Source of the DNA: Teredinibacter haidensis
Lineage (GTDB): Bacteria > Pseudomonadota > Gammaproteobacteria > Pseudomonadales > Cellvibrionaceae
Direction of reading: 5' to 3'
Assembly (NCBI RefSeq): GCF_014211975.1
Contig: NZ_CP060084.1
Coordinates: forward strand, 434,001-498,000
DNA length: 64,000 nt
The notes under the pieces were generated by a model. It was not told the DNA's origin. It made no database searches and saw nothing but the letters and a program-made list of their open reading frames with translations. How positions within the stretch are numbered: position 1 is the stretch's first letter; each line of letters begins with the position of its first letter. Below, in pieces: positions 1 to 9,869 of this stretch. Both the position numbers and the translations under genes were made by a program.

Positions 1-2
1 GT

Positions 3-1952
3 GGGGCCTCGAGTTTTCGGAGGCAGCTCAGTATACTCCTAACCATAATTTGTTCTTTTGTCGTGCTCTTCTGGCTCTATTCATATGCAAAGGGGCTCCA
101 GTGGGGTTTTGACGACTGGATTAACCTGAAAGACCTTTCGCAGGTTAGCTCCTTTGACGGTTTAGTCAATTTTATATTCGGTGGCATAGCCGGCCCTACA
201 GGGCGCCCCGTATCACTGCTGGCGTTTCTTCCCAATTATACAGATTGGCCAAGCAACCCTTACGGGTTTGTGTATGGAACACTGATCTGGCATTGCTTAA
301 ATATGCTGTTAGTATTCTTGTTGGTCAACCGAATACTGAAAATACATAATGAATTCGCGAGTTCTGCGATGTGGGTAGCTCTTGTTTCCGCTGTTATGTG
401 GGCAGTGATGCCCATACACGCGAGCGCCATCCTGCTGCCGGTACAGCGTATGACTCTTGTATCTGCTTTTTTTGCCCTTGTCTCAATGAATATCTTTGTT
501 TACTGGCGCACTCGTTGCGCGGGTAAAGGAAACTATTTAATGACAGTTGTTAGTTTGGCGGGTGTTGCGCTGGCGTTGCTTTTGTCTGTATATGCTAAAG
601 AGAATGGTGTTCTTGTTATCGCCTATCTTGCAGTGATAGAGGTCTGCCTGTTAGGGCATCTATCTGCCCCTCTGAATAAAAGAGTCTGGTCGTTCGTTGT
701 GAAAGCGGCGTGTTTGTTCATTCCTCTGTTATTGCTTGCTTACTTATATTTGAAATGGGGATCCATTCACGCCAGTTATGCCTCTAGCCGTAATTTTGAT
801 GTAAGTGAAAGATTAGCTACCCAGCTGGTTATTTTGTGGGAGTACGCAAAAAACTTGATTTTGCCTCGGGCGACAGCATTTGGCCCGTTTCATGATGGGC
901 ACGCTATATTTAGTTGGCAAAATTTAGTGCCTCTGGGAGCGCTACTGGCTTGGGTTGCAGCTGTTTCAGCGGTCTTGGCTTGGTCAAAAACAGGGAGTAT
1001 GCTTGGGCGTATTGGTCTGTTTTCGCTGTTATTTTTCCTGTCGGGGCATTTGCTGGAGTCCACTTTTGTTCCTCTGGAGCTTTACTTTGAGCACCGCAAT
1101 TATCTTCCCGCATTGGGGTGGGCGATATTTCTATCCGTGGCCTTAGTGCAAGCATTGAAAAATGCGCATCAAAAAGCGGTTGTATGGACTGTCTTCAGTG
1201 TGTATATAACGTACAACGTATTTGTTGTCCAGCAAATAACTTCGCTATGGGGACAGCCACTTTTTGCCGCTGAAATGTGGACAAGAGCGCAGCCGAACTC
1301 TACCAGAGCAGCGCAAATGCTCGCGCGTGAATACTCTATGATAGGGGAGTCTGGAAAAGCGCTTGAAGTTCTGGATCGCTTCTCTCTCAATGAGGTTTCA
1401 AGTCGTCTAGATGTAAAAATTCAGGCTTTTACTTTGGCTTGCTCTACGGAAAGCTGGGTGGGACTGGACAAGCGCATTAACTTGATGACTGATTCAGTGG
1501 CGGCGTTGGTTTCACCTAATGGCATCGCAACTGGTCTTCAGTCTATGGGGGATGCGGTTCGCCGGAATAAATGTGAAGGTATTTCACTTAAAAGGTATGA
1601 GATATTCCTATCTGAGCTTCTGGATCACCGTAAAATTAAGATAAATAGAAGGGTTCGGCATTATGTTTACTATGAGCTTGGATTGGTTGCCGAATCTATG
1701 GAGCGCTTGGATGATTTTATCAAGTATGCAAAGTTAGCATTTCTCGATTTTCCATCCTTGTCGGTGGCTCAAAAGATAGCTTTAGAGTTGTTCAAAAGTG
1801 GGCACGAAGAAGAGTCTTTGGCTTGGATTGACGAGGCCGTGGGGTATGCGCCTACCAATATTTCTGGCGTAGCTTGGTCCCGGAGTTTGACCAGTTTGCG
1901 TAATGCTATTATTGATATACAGGCGATGCGTTCGCAGTTGAATATTGAGTAA
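3..1952 (+). CDS. GT-C-like membrane glycosyltransferase with TPR-like tail (5' partial)
   Basis: The frame stays open to the left edge. The bases before the first usable start (GTG at 63) still encode a hydrophobic segment (SILLTIICSFVVLFWLYSYA), so the true start lies outside the window. Counting from 63, about 400 residues are multiple hydrophobic helices, with an early DDW motif typical of first-loop acidic residues in GT-C enzymes and EHRNYLPALG near residue 342, which resembles the HR-YLPS motif of TMTC/PMT-like O-mannosyltransferases. The last ~200 residues are soluble and helical, resembling TPR repeats (TRAAQMLAREYSMIGESGKA). I infer a lipid-linked-sugar transferase acting at the outer face of the inner membrane. 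It heads a run of glycan genes. The substrate is unknown. Confidence 0.6.
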   Translation, partial: GASSFRRQLSILLTIICSFVVLFWLYSYAKGLQWGFDDWINLKDLSQVSSFDGLVNFIFGGIAGPTGRPVSLLAFLPNYTDWPSNPYGFVYGTLIWHCLNMLLVFLLVNRILKIHNEFASSAMWVALVSAVMWAVMPIHASAILLPVQRMTLVSAFFALVSMNIFVYWRTRCAGKGNYLMTVVSLAGVALALLLSVYAKENGVLVIAYLAVIEVCLLGHLSAPLNKRVWSFVVKAACLFIPLLLLAYLYLKWGSIHASYASSRNFDVSERLATQLVILWEYAKNLILPRATAFGPFHDGHAIFSWQNLVPLGALLAWVAAVSAVLAWSKTGSMLGRIGLFSLLFFLSGHLLESTFVPLELYFEHRNYLPALGWAIFLSVALVQALKNAHQKAVVWTVFSVYITYNVFVVQQITSLWGQPLFAAEMWTRAQPNSTRAAQMLAREYSMIGESGKALEVLDRFSLNEVSSRLDVKIQAFTLACSTESWVGLDKRINLMTDSVAALVSPNGIATGLQSMGDAVRRNKCEGISLKRYEIFLSELLDHRKIKINRRVRHYVYYELGLVAESMERLDDFIKYAKLAFLDFPSLSVAQKIALELFKSGHEEESLAWIDEAVGYAPTNISGVAWSRSLTSLRNAIIDIQAMRSQLNIE

Positions 1953-2040
1953 TGTTTATTCGTGTAATATGGGGGAATCCTAATTTTGATGTCAGATTCG
2001 AAAGAAAGGCTAATAATTCCTTGTTTAAGTGGAGTTAGCT

Positions 2041-2898
2041 ATGAGTAAAAGGGTCAGCATCATATTGCCCGCAAAGAACGAAAGCGCATCCATTGGTAAA
2101 GTTGTCTCTAAGCTGCGAGAGATTCACTCAGAATATGAGATTCTAGTTGTCGATGATGGGTCTTCTGATAATACAGCTGACGTAGCCGAGCAGTCGGGTG
2201 CAAGGGTTGTACGGCATCGGTATTCTATGGGGAATGGGGCTGCGATTAAAACAGGAGCGCGGGAGGCCAGCGGAGAAGTGTTTGTTTTTATGGATGCTGA
2301 TGGACAGCATCGGCCAGAAGACGTATCCAGACTATTAGAAACGTATGAACAGGGTTACGATATGGTGGTAGGGAACCGCGATTCGAAATCCCAAGCAAGC
2401 TTTGGAAGGCTTGCCGCTAATAGGGTATATAATCGCTTGGCTAGCTGGATGGTTGGGGTGCGTATACGGGATCTAACCTCTGGGTTTCGTGTGGTAAACG
2501 CAAAAAAATTCAAGGAGTTTCTGTATTTACTGCCAAACGGTTTTTCTTACCCTACAACTTGCACGATGGCGTTTTTTCGGGCAGGTTATTCTGTTAAGTA
2601 TGTGGGTATTACTGCTGATAAACGTCAGGGTAAAAGCCATATCCATGTTGCAAAAGATGGACTCCGGTTTTTGCTTATTATCTTTAAAGTAGGAACACTA
2701 TACTCTCCGTTGAAGCTGTTCACGCCTGTTAGTGCGGCGCTTTTTATTCTCGGCATGTCATATTATATCTATACTTATGCAACAGTAGGAAGATTTACAA
2801 ATATGAGTGCGTTGCTCTTTACAACATCGCTAATGATTTTTTTGTTAGGGTTGATATCGGAGCAAATTACCGCTCTTATGTACCGAAGAGAAGATTAA
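2041..2898 (+). CDS. Family 2 glycosyltransferase, DPM1/GtrB-like polyprenyl-phosphate sugar synthase
   Basis: 285 residues. The N-terminus has the GT-A fold signature: VSIILPAKNE, then LVVDDGSSDNT and VFMDADGQHRPED (the DXD region). Two hydrophobic helices end the protein (around residues 225-280), as in DPM1-like enzymes that transfer a sugar from a nucleotide to undecaprenyl or dolichyl phosphate. I chose ATG 2041 because GGAG at 2030-2033 lies seven bases upstream; a GTG at 2029 would lack a site. It follows the GT-C/TPR gene by about 90 bp and could make the lipid-phosphate sugar that enzyme uses (inference). Confidence 0.8.
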   Translation: MSKRVSIILPAKNESASIGKVVSKLREIHSEYEILVVDDGSSDNTADVAEQSGARVVRHRYSMGNGAAIKTGAREASGEVFVFMDADGQHRPEDVSRLLETYEQGYDMVVGNRDSKSQASFGRLAANRVYNRLASWMVGVRIRDLTSGFRVVNAKKFKEFLYLLPNGFSYPTTCTMAFFRAGYSVKYVGITADKRQGKSHIHVAKDGLRFLLIIFKVGTLYSPLKLFTPVSAALFILGMSYYIYTYATVGRFTNMSALLFTTSLMIFLLGLISEQITALMYRRED

Positions 2899-2975
2899 TA
2901 GTAAGTTGCGTAATAGCCTGAAAATAAATATTGATCCTTGGTTGACTGATTGTTGGTGCCTAATTGCTATGAATT

Positions 2976-4241
2976 ATGTGTGGTCGTTCTGATCTGAAAA
3001 CAATAGGTAATGTATTTGCTCTCGCTTCCGGGGCTGCCGTTGCCCAGTTAATTGCTATTGTGCTTATGCCTGTAATTGCTCGCTTTTATGGGCCTGAAGA
3101 ATACGGTATTCAAGGTGTTTTTCTTTCTGTAGTTAATATTCTCGTGCCAGTGTCTACCTTGATGTATTCGATGGCAATTGTGTTGCCTAAGTCTGAAAGG
3201 GGCGCTTTCCTCGTTTGTAAAATTGCCATTCTGATTTGTTGTTTTAATGCGGCTATTGCTGCAGTTGTATTGTTTATATTTTACCTGATTGGAGGGGGGA
3301 CGGTTTTTGGCGAGGCCTATTTTTCTTTCTTCTTTTTTATACCCTTATATATTTTCTTCTACGGCATTCATTCCTCCGCCTACCATGTGCTTGCGAGGAG
3401 GCAAAAGTTCAAAAAAATTGCAGGGATAAATGTCGTACAGGCGATTGTTACAAGTGGCGGAAAAGCGCTTTTTGGGCTCTTTTCTTCCAATGCTTTTTTC
3501 TTAATTTTTTTCCATACTTTTGGGGTTTTGATCGCTGGTTTAATATCCTTTAGTAAACAGGATTGGAAGACGTTGATCTCGGAGTTGAGGCGGGGACTGG
3601 TTACTAGTAGAGATAAGGTGGTCGCAGGGTTTTTTCGAGACTTCCCAAAATATAGATCTCCCCAAGTGCTTTTGAATGCGAGTTCGATGAGCGCTCCCGT
3701 GTTACTGCTCGCATTTTATTTTTCTCCAGAAACGTCCGGTTACTACAGTTTGGCGTATTCTTTGGTGAATATTCCTTCTGGGCTGCTCGGGGCCGCCGTA
3801 ACTCAGGTGTATTACCCAAAAATAACAAAAATGGTTCGGAGTCATCAGCCCGTTCGGTGGGATATCGTGAAGGCGACGATAGTGCTATTTGTTGTAGGTA
3901 TTCCAATATTTTGTGTATTTATATTTTATGGCGAATTTATTTTTTCTGTAGTGTTTGGGGTCGCGTGGATTGGTGCGGGTGAGCTATCACAATATTTATC
4001 GCTAATGCTTTTTATGGGGTTTGTTAATAAGCCTGCTGTTGCGGCTATTCCTGCTTTAGGGATACAGAAGGGGTTGTTTGTATATGAAATTGCTAGCTCC
4101 TTTTTAAAGGTGTTTGGTTTTTTGGTTTCGTATTATGTTTTTGGGTTAGCGGAAATTTGCGTCCTTGTATATGCGATTATTGGCGCGATATGTTATGGTT
4201 TCCTTATTTTATGGGTTGTTATTGCAGCAGAGAAAATTTAG
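2976..4241 (+). CDS. Wzx-like polysaccharide flippase
   Basis: 421 residues, almost entirely hydrophobic helices (about 12), of the MOP/Wzx type that flips lipid-linked oligosaccharide units across the inner membrane. The N-terminus (NVFALASGAAVAQLIAIVLMPVIARFYGPEEYG, read here as two segments around residues 11-43) is characteristic: these transporters start with a GxxxAQ...LR-YGPE-YG pattern. The stop codon TAG is directly followed by the ATG of the methyltransferase, so the two are probably translated together. No strong ribosome binding site precedes the start, so the N-terminal choice is tentative. Its presence suggests a Wzy-type assembly route, although no polymerase is obvious in the window. 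Confidence 0.75.
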   Translation: MCGRSDLKTIGNVFALASGAAVAQLIAIVLMPVIARFYGPEEYGIQGVFLSVVNILVPVSTLMYSMAIVLPKSERGAFLVCKIAILICCFNAAIAAVVLFIFYLIGGGTVFGEAYFSFFFFIPLYIFFYGIHSSAYHVLARRQKFKKIAGINVVQAIVTSGGKALFGLFSSNAFFLIFFHTFGVLIAGLISFSKQDWKTLISELRRGLVTSRDKVVAGFFRDFPKYRSPQVLLNASSMSAPVLLLAFYFSPETSGYYSLAYSLVNIPSGLLGAAVTQVYYPKITKMVRSHQPVRWDIVKATIVLFVVGIPIFCVFIFYGEFIFSVVFGVAWIGAGELSQYLSLMLFMGFVNKPAVAAIPALGIQKGLFVYEIASSFLKVFGFLVSYYVFGLAEICVLVYAIIGAICYGFLILWVVIAAEKI

Positions 4242-4865
4242 ATGTTTGAAAAGCAAGTTGAAAAATGCCACTACGAGTTCGGACGTTATTTTCATAAAAA
4301 GCGATGGATAAGCGTTTGGCACCAAATTTCAGAGGTGCTTGAAAAATCTCCTAGCTGTGTTCTTGATGTTGGTCCGGGGGCCGGGGTTCTGGCAGCACTT
4401 CTGAAGCTACAGAACATTAAGGTCGAAACTGCAGATATCGATCCTGACCTTAACCCTTCGATATTGTTGTCATCGGCAAAAATTCCTGTTGATGATAACC
4501 GTTATGATTGTGTTTGTGCGTTTCAGGTGTTGGAGCACCTGCCGTACGACGAAGCGCTAAGTTTGTTTCGTGAGATGGTTAGGGTGAGCAAGAGTCAAAT
4601 AGTCATTAGCTTGCCTGATGCAAAGAAAGTGTATCGGGTGCTTTTGGACTTTCCTTTTATCGACAATTTTTCTGTATTTATTCCTAGACCCAGATTTGGG
4701 CAAAGAAAAAACAAGTTTGATGGAGAGCATTATTGGGAAGTTAACAGAGAAGGGTTTTCTCTCGGTAAGGTTGTATCAGATCTTAGCGCTAATGCGGAGT
4801 TGCTAAAAACGTATAGAGTTCCAGAAAACCCACATCATAGGTTTTTTATTTTTCATAAGTGGTGA
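4242..4865 (+). CDS. Class I SAM-dependent methyltransferase
   Basis: 207 residues. The SAM-binding motif I is VLDVGPGAGVLAALL near residue 40. Motif II is ETADIDPDL, and a motif IV-like stretch FQVLEHLPY follows, matching the Methyltransf_11/23 group. The gene abuts the flippase gene without a gap. Within a glycan locus it probably methylates a sugar or lipid intermediate, but the acceptor cannot be told from sequence. Confidence 0.75.
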   Translation: MFEKQVEKCHYEFGRYFHKKRWISVWHQISEVLEKSPSCVLDVGPGAGVLAALLKLQNIKVETADIDPDLNPSILLSSAKIPVDDNRYDCVCAFQVLEHLPYDEALSLFREMVRVSKSQIVISLPDAKKVYRVLLDFPFIDNFSVFIPRPRFGQRKNKFDGEHYWEVNREGFSLGKVVSDLSANAELLKTYRVPENPHHRFFIFHKW

Positions 4866-4941
4866 GAGTTGCTGTCTTTTGTTGTTTTTTTTCGGTAGGG
4901 CGGTGTTAATTTTTTGTGGCGCTAACGCACGCCTATTTTAC

Positions 4942-5820
4942 TTACTCTCTTTCTGGGTTTCCGCCTAATCGTATTCTGATTTTCTCAATTTCACTAACTC
5001 CATATATGACCGCTGCCAAAAAAAATATCTTGATTCTGGATGGGAGTGAAAATCTATTATCCGATAGTATGAATTTTATTTTTTTTATTATGGAGCTTGG
5101 CTCGTTACCTTGGCGAATTTTATAATATTCTTCGTTTTTGTAAATTCTATCAGCAATAAGCTTGCCAGCTGCAACTCGCCTTGCTTGTTTGATCGCAGAC
5201 GCAAGGGTTGTTCTCGGGGCTGTGATGACGGCGGTGTTTCTGGAATACGTGGTTGGTATTCCCATATGCTCGGACTTCCAGCACCAGAGTCTATCGCCTC
5301 CAGATAAAAGCTCGGTGTCAAATACGCCGGTTTTTTCCCACGTTGTTCGAAAGATGAAAAGGTTGGCTGTAGTAGAAAAAGATCTTGAGAGAATATTTTT
5401 CTCTTGCCCGAACCCAGTCATTAGTTGGTATTTTGTGGCGACACTTTGGGATGCTTGATCACTCAGTATGACATTACCGCCTATATTGCATATCGGTGTG
5501 TGGGCTCTAAGCGATTTTACTCCACTCTCTAACCAATCGCTTAAGGGTTCGCAGCCTGCATCAAGAAAAACAAGTATATCGCCGGTTGATTTTTTTACGC
5601 CATAATTTCTGGCTGCATAAGAGCCGGGAGTTTGACATACAAATAGCTTGGTATTGCTTGTGTGATCAATGTTAAGAGTAATAGGTATAGGCGAGCCGTT
5701 GTCTATTATCAATACTTCAGTTTTGATTTTTTCTAACGAGAGTTGGGGGCGAAGCGTGTCAAGTGTTTTATTTAGCCCTTCTTGATCTTTGTAAACGGGT
5801 ATGATTATTGAAACATCCAT
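4942..5820 (-). CDS. Family 2 glycosyltransferase
   Basis: 292 residues with a GT-A start MDVSIIIPVYKDQEGL, the nucleotide-binding LIIDNGSP, and DILVFLDAGCEP in place of the usual DXD acidic motif. A mid-protein GGDRLWCWKS resembles the ED-EW region of the acceptor side. The gene lies seven bases downstream of the GT4 gene on the same strand, so the two form an operon that converges on the flippase/methyltransferase genes. Donor and acceptor are unknown. Confidence 0.75.
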   Translation of the reverse strand: MDVSIIIPVYKDQEGLNKTLDTLRPQLSLEKIKTEVLIIDNGSPIPITLNIDHTSNTKLFVCQTPGSYAARNYGVKKSTGDILVFLDAGCEPLSDWLESGVKSLRAHTPICNIGGNVILSDQASQSVATKYQLMTGFGQEKNILSRSFSTTANLFIFRTTWEKTGVFDTELLSGGDRLWCWKSEHMGIPTTYSRNTAVITAPRTTLASAIKQARRVAAGKLIADRIYKNEEYYKIRQGNEPSSIIKKIKFILSDNRFSLPSRIKIFFLAAVIYGVSEIEKIRIRLGGNPERE

Positions 5821-5827
5821 TTTTTGC

Positions 5828-6880
5828 TCAACTTTCTTGGGTTTTTAACAGGCCTTTGTAGATAGAAATGTATTTGTTTACAGCAACATTTCCACAGTAT
5901 AAAGATGAATTTCTTAACGCTCCACTAGAGAGCTTGTTGTAAACGCCATGATTTTTTGCAAGCAGCCTTATCTTTGATGTGTATGCCGATATGTTTTCAG
6001 TTTCACACAAAAAACCACAGCTTTCATTAACTATCTCTGGCATTGAGGATGTGTCGCTTGTGATTATTGGTAAGCCACAATATTGTGCTTCTAGAATAGA
6101 TAAACAGCACCCTTCAAGGCGACTGGGAAACAAAAAAGCGTCTGCTTCGTTGTATATATTGAGCAGCTCCTCTCTCGGGACTTTTCCTTTATATATAATA
6201 TTTGGGGCGCTGTTAGATAAGTTGTCACTGCTATCTCCTGCAATGGTGAGTTGATAGTCTTCGCCAAGATTTTGCATGATTTGAGTTAGTATGTCCGCGC
6301 CTTTTAGTGGGCGAAGCTTTCCGACAAACAGCAGCTTAAAAGGATGTTGTGGTTTTTCTTTTGATCTTCGATAGAATTGGCCTTCCTCTATCCAGTTATA
6401 TATAGGGAGAATATCTTTCTTTGGCTTGAATGTTTTTTCTACGACGATTGCAGTGTATTTGCTCACGGCTGTTAATGCGCAGGATTTTTTTATATTAATG
6501 GCTTCATTCCGTTTGACCCATATCGCATGATATAGTTTTTGTAATATCGATTTGTATGGGGAAAGCGTGCTGTCATGCACGCATGTATGAAAGGTTGTTA
6601 CAATATTGCATTTTGAGGGTAAAAGTGATGATGGAAACCATGAGTTTATGTGAGTGATATTTACCCATGCAGGGACTTTCAGCGTTTTGAGCATCAAAGG
6701 GAAATATTCAGCGTGGTGGGGCAGCCATTGTATTTCTGCTCGTATTCCCCTTTTGTTTAGCTCTTTTACTAGTTGTATAGTGAAAATGTCGACGCCTGAG
6801 CCCGCTTTAATAGTAGGAAACCATATTGCTGGCAGGGGGGGGCTGGCTAGCTTGGCTTTATGCGTTGTTTCAATATTCAT
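5828..6880 (-). CDS. Family 4 glycosyltransferase (GT-B fold)
   Basis: 350 residues. The C-terminal nucleotide-sugar domain is clear: LLFVGKLRPLKGADIL, then SRLEGCCLSILEAQYCGLP, whose two glutamates form the E-x7-E motif of retaining GT4 enzymes. The N-terminal half has the glycine-rich acceptor-domain entry AGSGVDIFTIQLVKEL. It is probably a cytoplasmic enzyme adding one sugar to a lipid-linked glycan. It is divergent from the next GT4 gene, with about 110 bp between them that must hold both promoters. Confidence 0.8.
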   Translation of the reverse strand: MNIETTHKAKLASPPLPAIWFPTIKAGSGVDIFTIQLVKELNKRGIRAEIQWLPHHAEYFPLMLKTLKVPAWVNITHINSWFPSSLLPSKCNIVTTFHTCVHDSTLSPYKSILQKLYHAIWVKRNEAINIKKSCALTAVSKYTAIVVEKTFKPKKDILPIYNWIEEGQFYRRSKEKPQHPFKLLFVGKLRPLKGADILTQIMQNLGEDYQLTIAGDSSDNLSNSAPNIIYKGKVPREELLNIYNEADAFLFPSRLEGCCLSILEAQYCGLPIITSDTSSMPEIVNESCGFLCETENISAYTSKIRLLAKNHGVYNKLSSGALRNSSLYCGNVAVNKYISIYKGLLKTQES

Positions 6881-6991
6881 TTTGATATTTACTTATGATA
6901 ATGAGCTACTATACCTGCGTATTTTTATTAGCGGCAGTCAGCTTGCTAAACCTTTCTGATGCTATAGTACTGATTTCGCCAAGTTTCCACA

Positions 6992-8233
6992 GTGGTTATC
7001 CCAATGGATGATAGAAAAGAGAAAATCCTCGTTCTTACCTCAACTTATCCTCGCTTTCGTGGCGACAGTATCCCTGAGTTTGTTCATGGATTAAGTTCTC
7101 GCTTAAATAATAAATACGATTTTTTTGTATTGGCCCCACATTGTAAGAGATCGTTAAAAAACGAGGTTATTGATGGCGTTAATATAGTAAGGTTTCGTTA
7201 TGCCCCTGAGCGATTGGAGGTTCTTGCATATGGAGCTGGAATGCTGGCAGAGTTAAAACGCAATCGCTTCGTATACTTGTTGGTGATACCTTTTCTTTTT
7301 TCCCAAATGGCTTATACCTGCTTCTTTATTTGGAAGTATAAGATACGCCTAGTACATTGTCATTGGATTATTCCTCAGGGAATAACTGTTTTGTTTGTAA
7401 GGCTGATTTTCTGGAGAAAAGTTAAGGTTGTATTAACTGTTCATGGCGGCGATTTGTATAGTTTTAATGGCGCTTTTGGTCGTTTGTTAAAAAGAGTTGT
7501 GTTGAGTGCAGCAGATATTATTGCGGCAGTAAGCGAGGCGGTGAAAGCGGATATTAATAGTAGGTTTCCGGGGCATTCGCAACGATGTGTTGTTGCTCCG
7601 ATGGGGGTGGATCTCGAGGGTCGCTTTATTCCCGGTGCGGTAAAACATAGGCAGGGTATAGGGTTTGTCGGTCGTCTAGTGGAGAAAAAAGGCGTTTCTA
7701 CTTTGATTAATTCTCTTAGGATCTTGCATGACATGGGGGGGAATCAAAAGCTCACGATTATTGGTGATGGAGATGAAAGACCGCAGCTGGAATCACTGGT
7801 TCAGGAATTAGGGTTGCAGGAATACGTTGAGTTTTTAGGCGCAATACCTAATGAGAGAGTGGTCGGGTACTATCAAAAAGTCGAAGTAGCTGTGATCCCT
7901 TCACTTGTTGCATCTACCGGTGATAGAGAAGGCTTGGGGTTGGTGGCCGTTGAGGCCATAGGTTCGGGAGCTATTACGGTTGCTTCTGATTTGCCTGCAT
8001 TGGCAGATGTTATTACGGACGGGGTAACTGGGTATACCTTTGGAGCGGGGTGTGCTGAAAGCCTAGCGGAAAAATTGCACAATATTTTTTCCGACATAGA
8101 AGGAGCTCGGCGTCAATTAGATTGTGCGCGAGATCACATTGTTCAAAAGTTTTCCTGGGGCTCCTCAGCGGAAAGATACGCTGAAATATTCAAATCAGCA
8201 CTTGTTGATAAGGAAAAGCCTACTGACTATTAA
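6992..8233 (+). CDS. Family 4 glycosyltransferase (GT-B fold)
   Basis: 413 residues. The N-terminal domain opens with VLTSTYPRFRGDSIPEFV. The C-terminal domain carries GFVGRLVEKKGVSTLINSL and REGLGLVAVEAIGSG (E-x7-E). The closest named style is a colanic-acid/exopolysaccharide GT4, but the sugar is not predictable. The start may be GTG 6992 or ATG 7004; neither has a strong ribosome site. The 3' end overlaps the convergent nadC gene by 14 bp, which marks the boundary between the glycan locus and housekeeping genes. Confidence 0.8.
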   Translation: MVIPMDDRKEKILVLTSTYPRFRGDSIPEFVHGLSSRLNNKYDFFVLAPHCKRSLKNEVIDGVNIVRFRYAPERLEVLAYGAGMLAELKRNRFVYLLVIPFLFSQMAYTCFFIWKYKIRLVHCHWIIPQGITVLFVRLIFWRKVKVVLTVHGGDLYSFNGAFGRLLKRVVLSAADIIAAVSEAVKADINSRFPGHSQRCVVAPMGVDLEGRFIPGAVKHRQGIGFVGRLVEKKGVSTLINSLRILHDMGGNQKLTIIGDGDERPQLESLVQELGLQEYVEFLGAIPNERVVGYYQKVEVAVIPSLVASTGDREGLGLVAVEAIGSGAITVASDLPALADVITDGVTGYTFGAGCAESLAEKLHNIFSDIEGARRQLDCARDHIVQKFSWGSSAERYAEIFKSALVDKEKPTDY

Positions 8234-9065
8234 ACCGCATCGACAAATCAATCGCCCCGCAATTTTTAGTCAAATCCCCTGTAGAAATATAATCTACATT
8301 ATACTGTTTCAATACGGCCACTTGATCGCTAGTGACATTGCCAGAGATCTCAAATTTTGCGGTTCGTTCCAGGTTGCTGGCGTACTCCAACATATTGGCA
8401 CTGAAGTTATCCAGCATTATAATATCGGCGCCGGCGCTCAGGGCTTTATTCAGCTCTTCGAGAGTTTCTACCTCTACTTCTACGGGTTTCCCCGGAGCGA
8501 TTTCTTTGGCGGTTTTTATGGCTTGCTCTATTCCTCCGCATGCGGAAATGTGATTCTCTTTAATTAGAAATGCATCGAACAATCCTATGCGGTGATTGTG
8601 GCATCCTCCACAGGCCACGGCGTATTTTTGTGCAGTTCGTAGCCCCGGGATGGTTTTTCTTGTATCGAGTATTTTAATGCTGGTATCGGCAACTAGCTGC
8701 GCATATTGACTGGCTTTTGTTGCTATACCCGAAAGGAGTTGCAAAAAATTGAGCGCTGTTCGCTCGCCCGTTAAGAGTGAGCGGGTGTTGCCCTCAATGG
8801 TGAAAAGAGTGGTGTCCGCGGTAACTTTTTCACCGTCAGCAACTTGCCAGCGAATACTGTTGATGCCACCTATCTGGCGATAGACTTCATCTACCCAAGC
8901 TATTCCGCAAATGGTGCAATCTTCACGTGTAATCACTTCTGCCGTGTTGGTTTTAGAGGCTTCAATAAGCTGTGCGGTAATATCACCACTCCCCACATCC
9001 TCTTCTATCGCCTGCGTTACCGTTTGTTCGATGTCTTTTTGAATGTCTTTTATGTTTAGGTTCAT
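8220..9065 (-). CDS. nadC: Nicotinate-nucleotide pyrophosphorylase (carboxylating)
   Basis: 281 residues, the usual length. It converts quinolinate and PRPP to nicotinate mononucleotide in NAD synthesis. Signature stretches are EDVGSGDITAQLI at the N-terminus, LSGIATKASQYA, ILDTRKTIPGLR and the barrel end KPVEVEVETLEE. It sits 22 bp downstream of an aspartic protease gene on the same strand. A DUF1631-ampD-ampE group lies on the other side, an arrangement shared with Pseudomonas. Confidence 0.95.
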   Translation of the reverse strand: MNLNIKDIQKDIEQTVTQAIEEDVGSGDITAQLIEASKTNTAEVITREDCTICGIAWVDEVYRQIGGINSIRWQVADGEKVTADTTLFTIEGNTRSLLTGERTALNFLQLLSGIATKASQYAQLVADTSIKILDTRKTIPGLRTAQKYAVACGGCHNHRIGLFDAFLIKENHISACGGIEQAIKTAKEIAPGKPVEVEVETLEELNKALSAGADIIMLDNFSANMLEYASNLERTAKFEISGNVTSDQVAVLKQYNVDYISTGDLTKNCGAIDLSMRFNSQ

Positions 9066-9087
9066 GATTCTACTGCTAAATGGAAGG

Positions 9088-9612
9088 TTACTGTTTGTAT
9101 TGTCGCAAGGTGAGATGCTTTCCCTGCTGGGAAAAATCCAGAGATTTTAACACGCTCATGCCAAGCAGTACTTCGTCTCCGTTCATCCCTGGGTTGAGGG
9201 ATGCTCTTACATTGTGAAGTTGAATCGGACCGAGATCCAGTTGTGTGATTTCGGTCATCCACACCATAACCTCTCCATTAGCGGTTGAAACGGGTATTTG
9301 TGGCCCGCGTTTCAAACCGAGCTTTCTTTGAAGGCTTGCGGGAATGGCGACGTCCGTTGCGCCAGTATCAAGCATAAAGGTTACTGCCTGGCCGTTAATA
9401 AACCCGTTGGCTAAATAATGACCGTAAGGGTTTCGCTCGAGGGTCACGTCTACCCAGTTCGGATTTTCTTTTCCTTCCAAGTATTGGTTTGGATTATAGC
9501 GGTTTTCTTCATGGCGGTTGAAAAACAGGGTTAAGCCCGCGAGAACCAGTATCCAGCAGGCTATTAGCATGCCCTTGCCGATATGTTTTCCTGGTGCTTG
9601 TTTTTCGCTCAT
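9088..9612 (-). CDS. Membrane-anchored retropepsin-like aspartic protease (TIGR02281 type)
   Basis: 174 residues. A single N-terminal membrane helix (about residues 12-30) is followed by a retropepsin-type domain with the catalytic motif FMLDTGATDVAIP and a later hydrophobic VLLGMSVLKSL flap/strand typical of clan AA proteases. The active domain would face the periplasm. It is probably co-transcribed with nadC. The physiological substrate is not known for this family. Confidence 0.8.
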   Translation of the reverse strand: MSEKQAPGKHIGKGMLIACWILVLAGLTLFFNRHEENRYNPNQYLEGKENPNWVDVTLERNPYGHYLANGFINGQAVTFMLDTGATDVAIPASLQRKLGLKRGPQIPVSTANGEVMVWMTEITQLDLGPIQLHNVRASLNPGMNGDEVLLGMSVLKSLDFSQQGKHLTLRQYKQ

Positions 9613-9869
9613 GAGGTCTCTAGAAAGGCTGAGGAATAGTTGTTTGCCAATACAATTCTTTTGATTATATCAAGGATGTCTTGTTAGGCCACAGAAGTAT
9701 TAAATGCGTCACGCTTTGGACTACAGCTTGTGACACATTTCTCGAACCAGCCAAGCTACCGTAGGTCCTTGTCAGGCATTCAGTATACTGAGTGGTGTTA
9801 GATGTCGATGTATATCCGAAACTGATTTTGCCTATCGTTTTGGATTTGATGTTCCTGAGGAGGCGTTAG

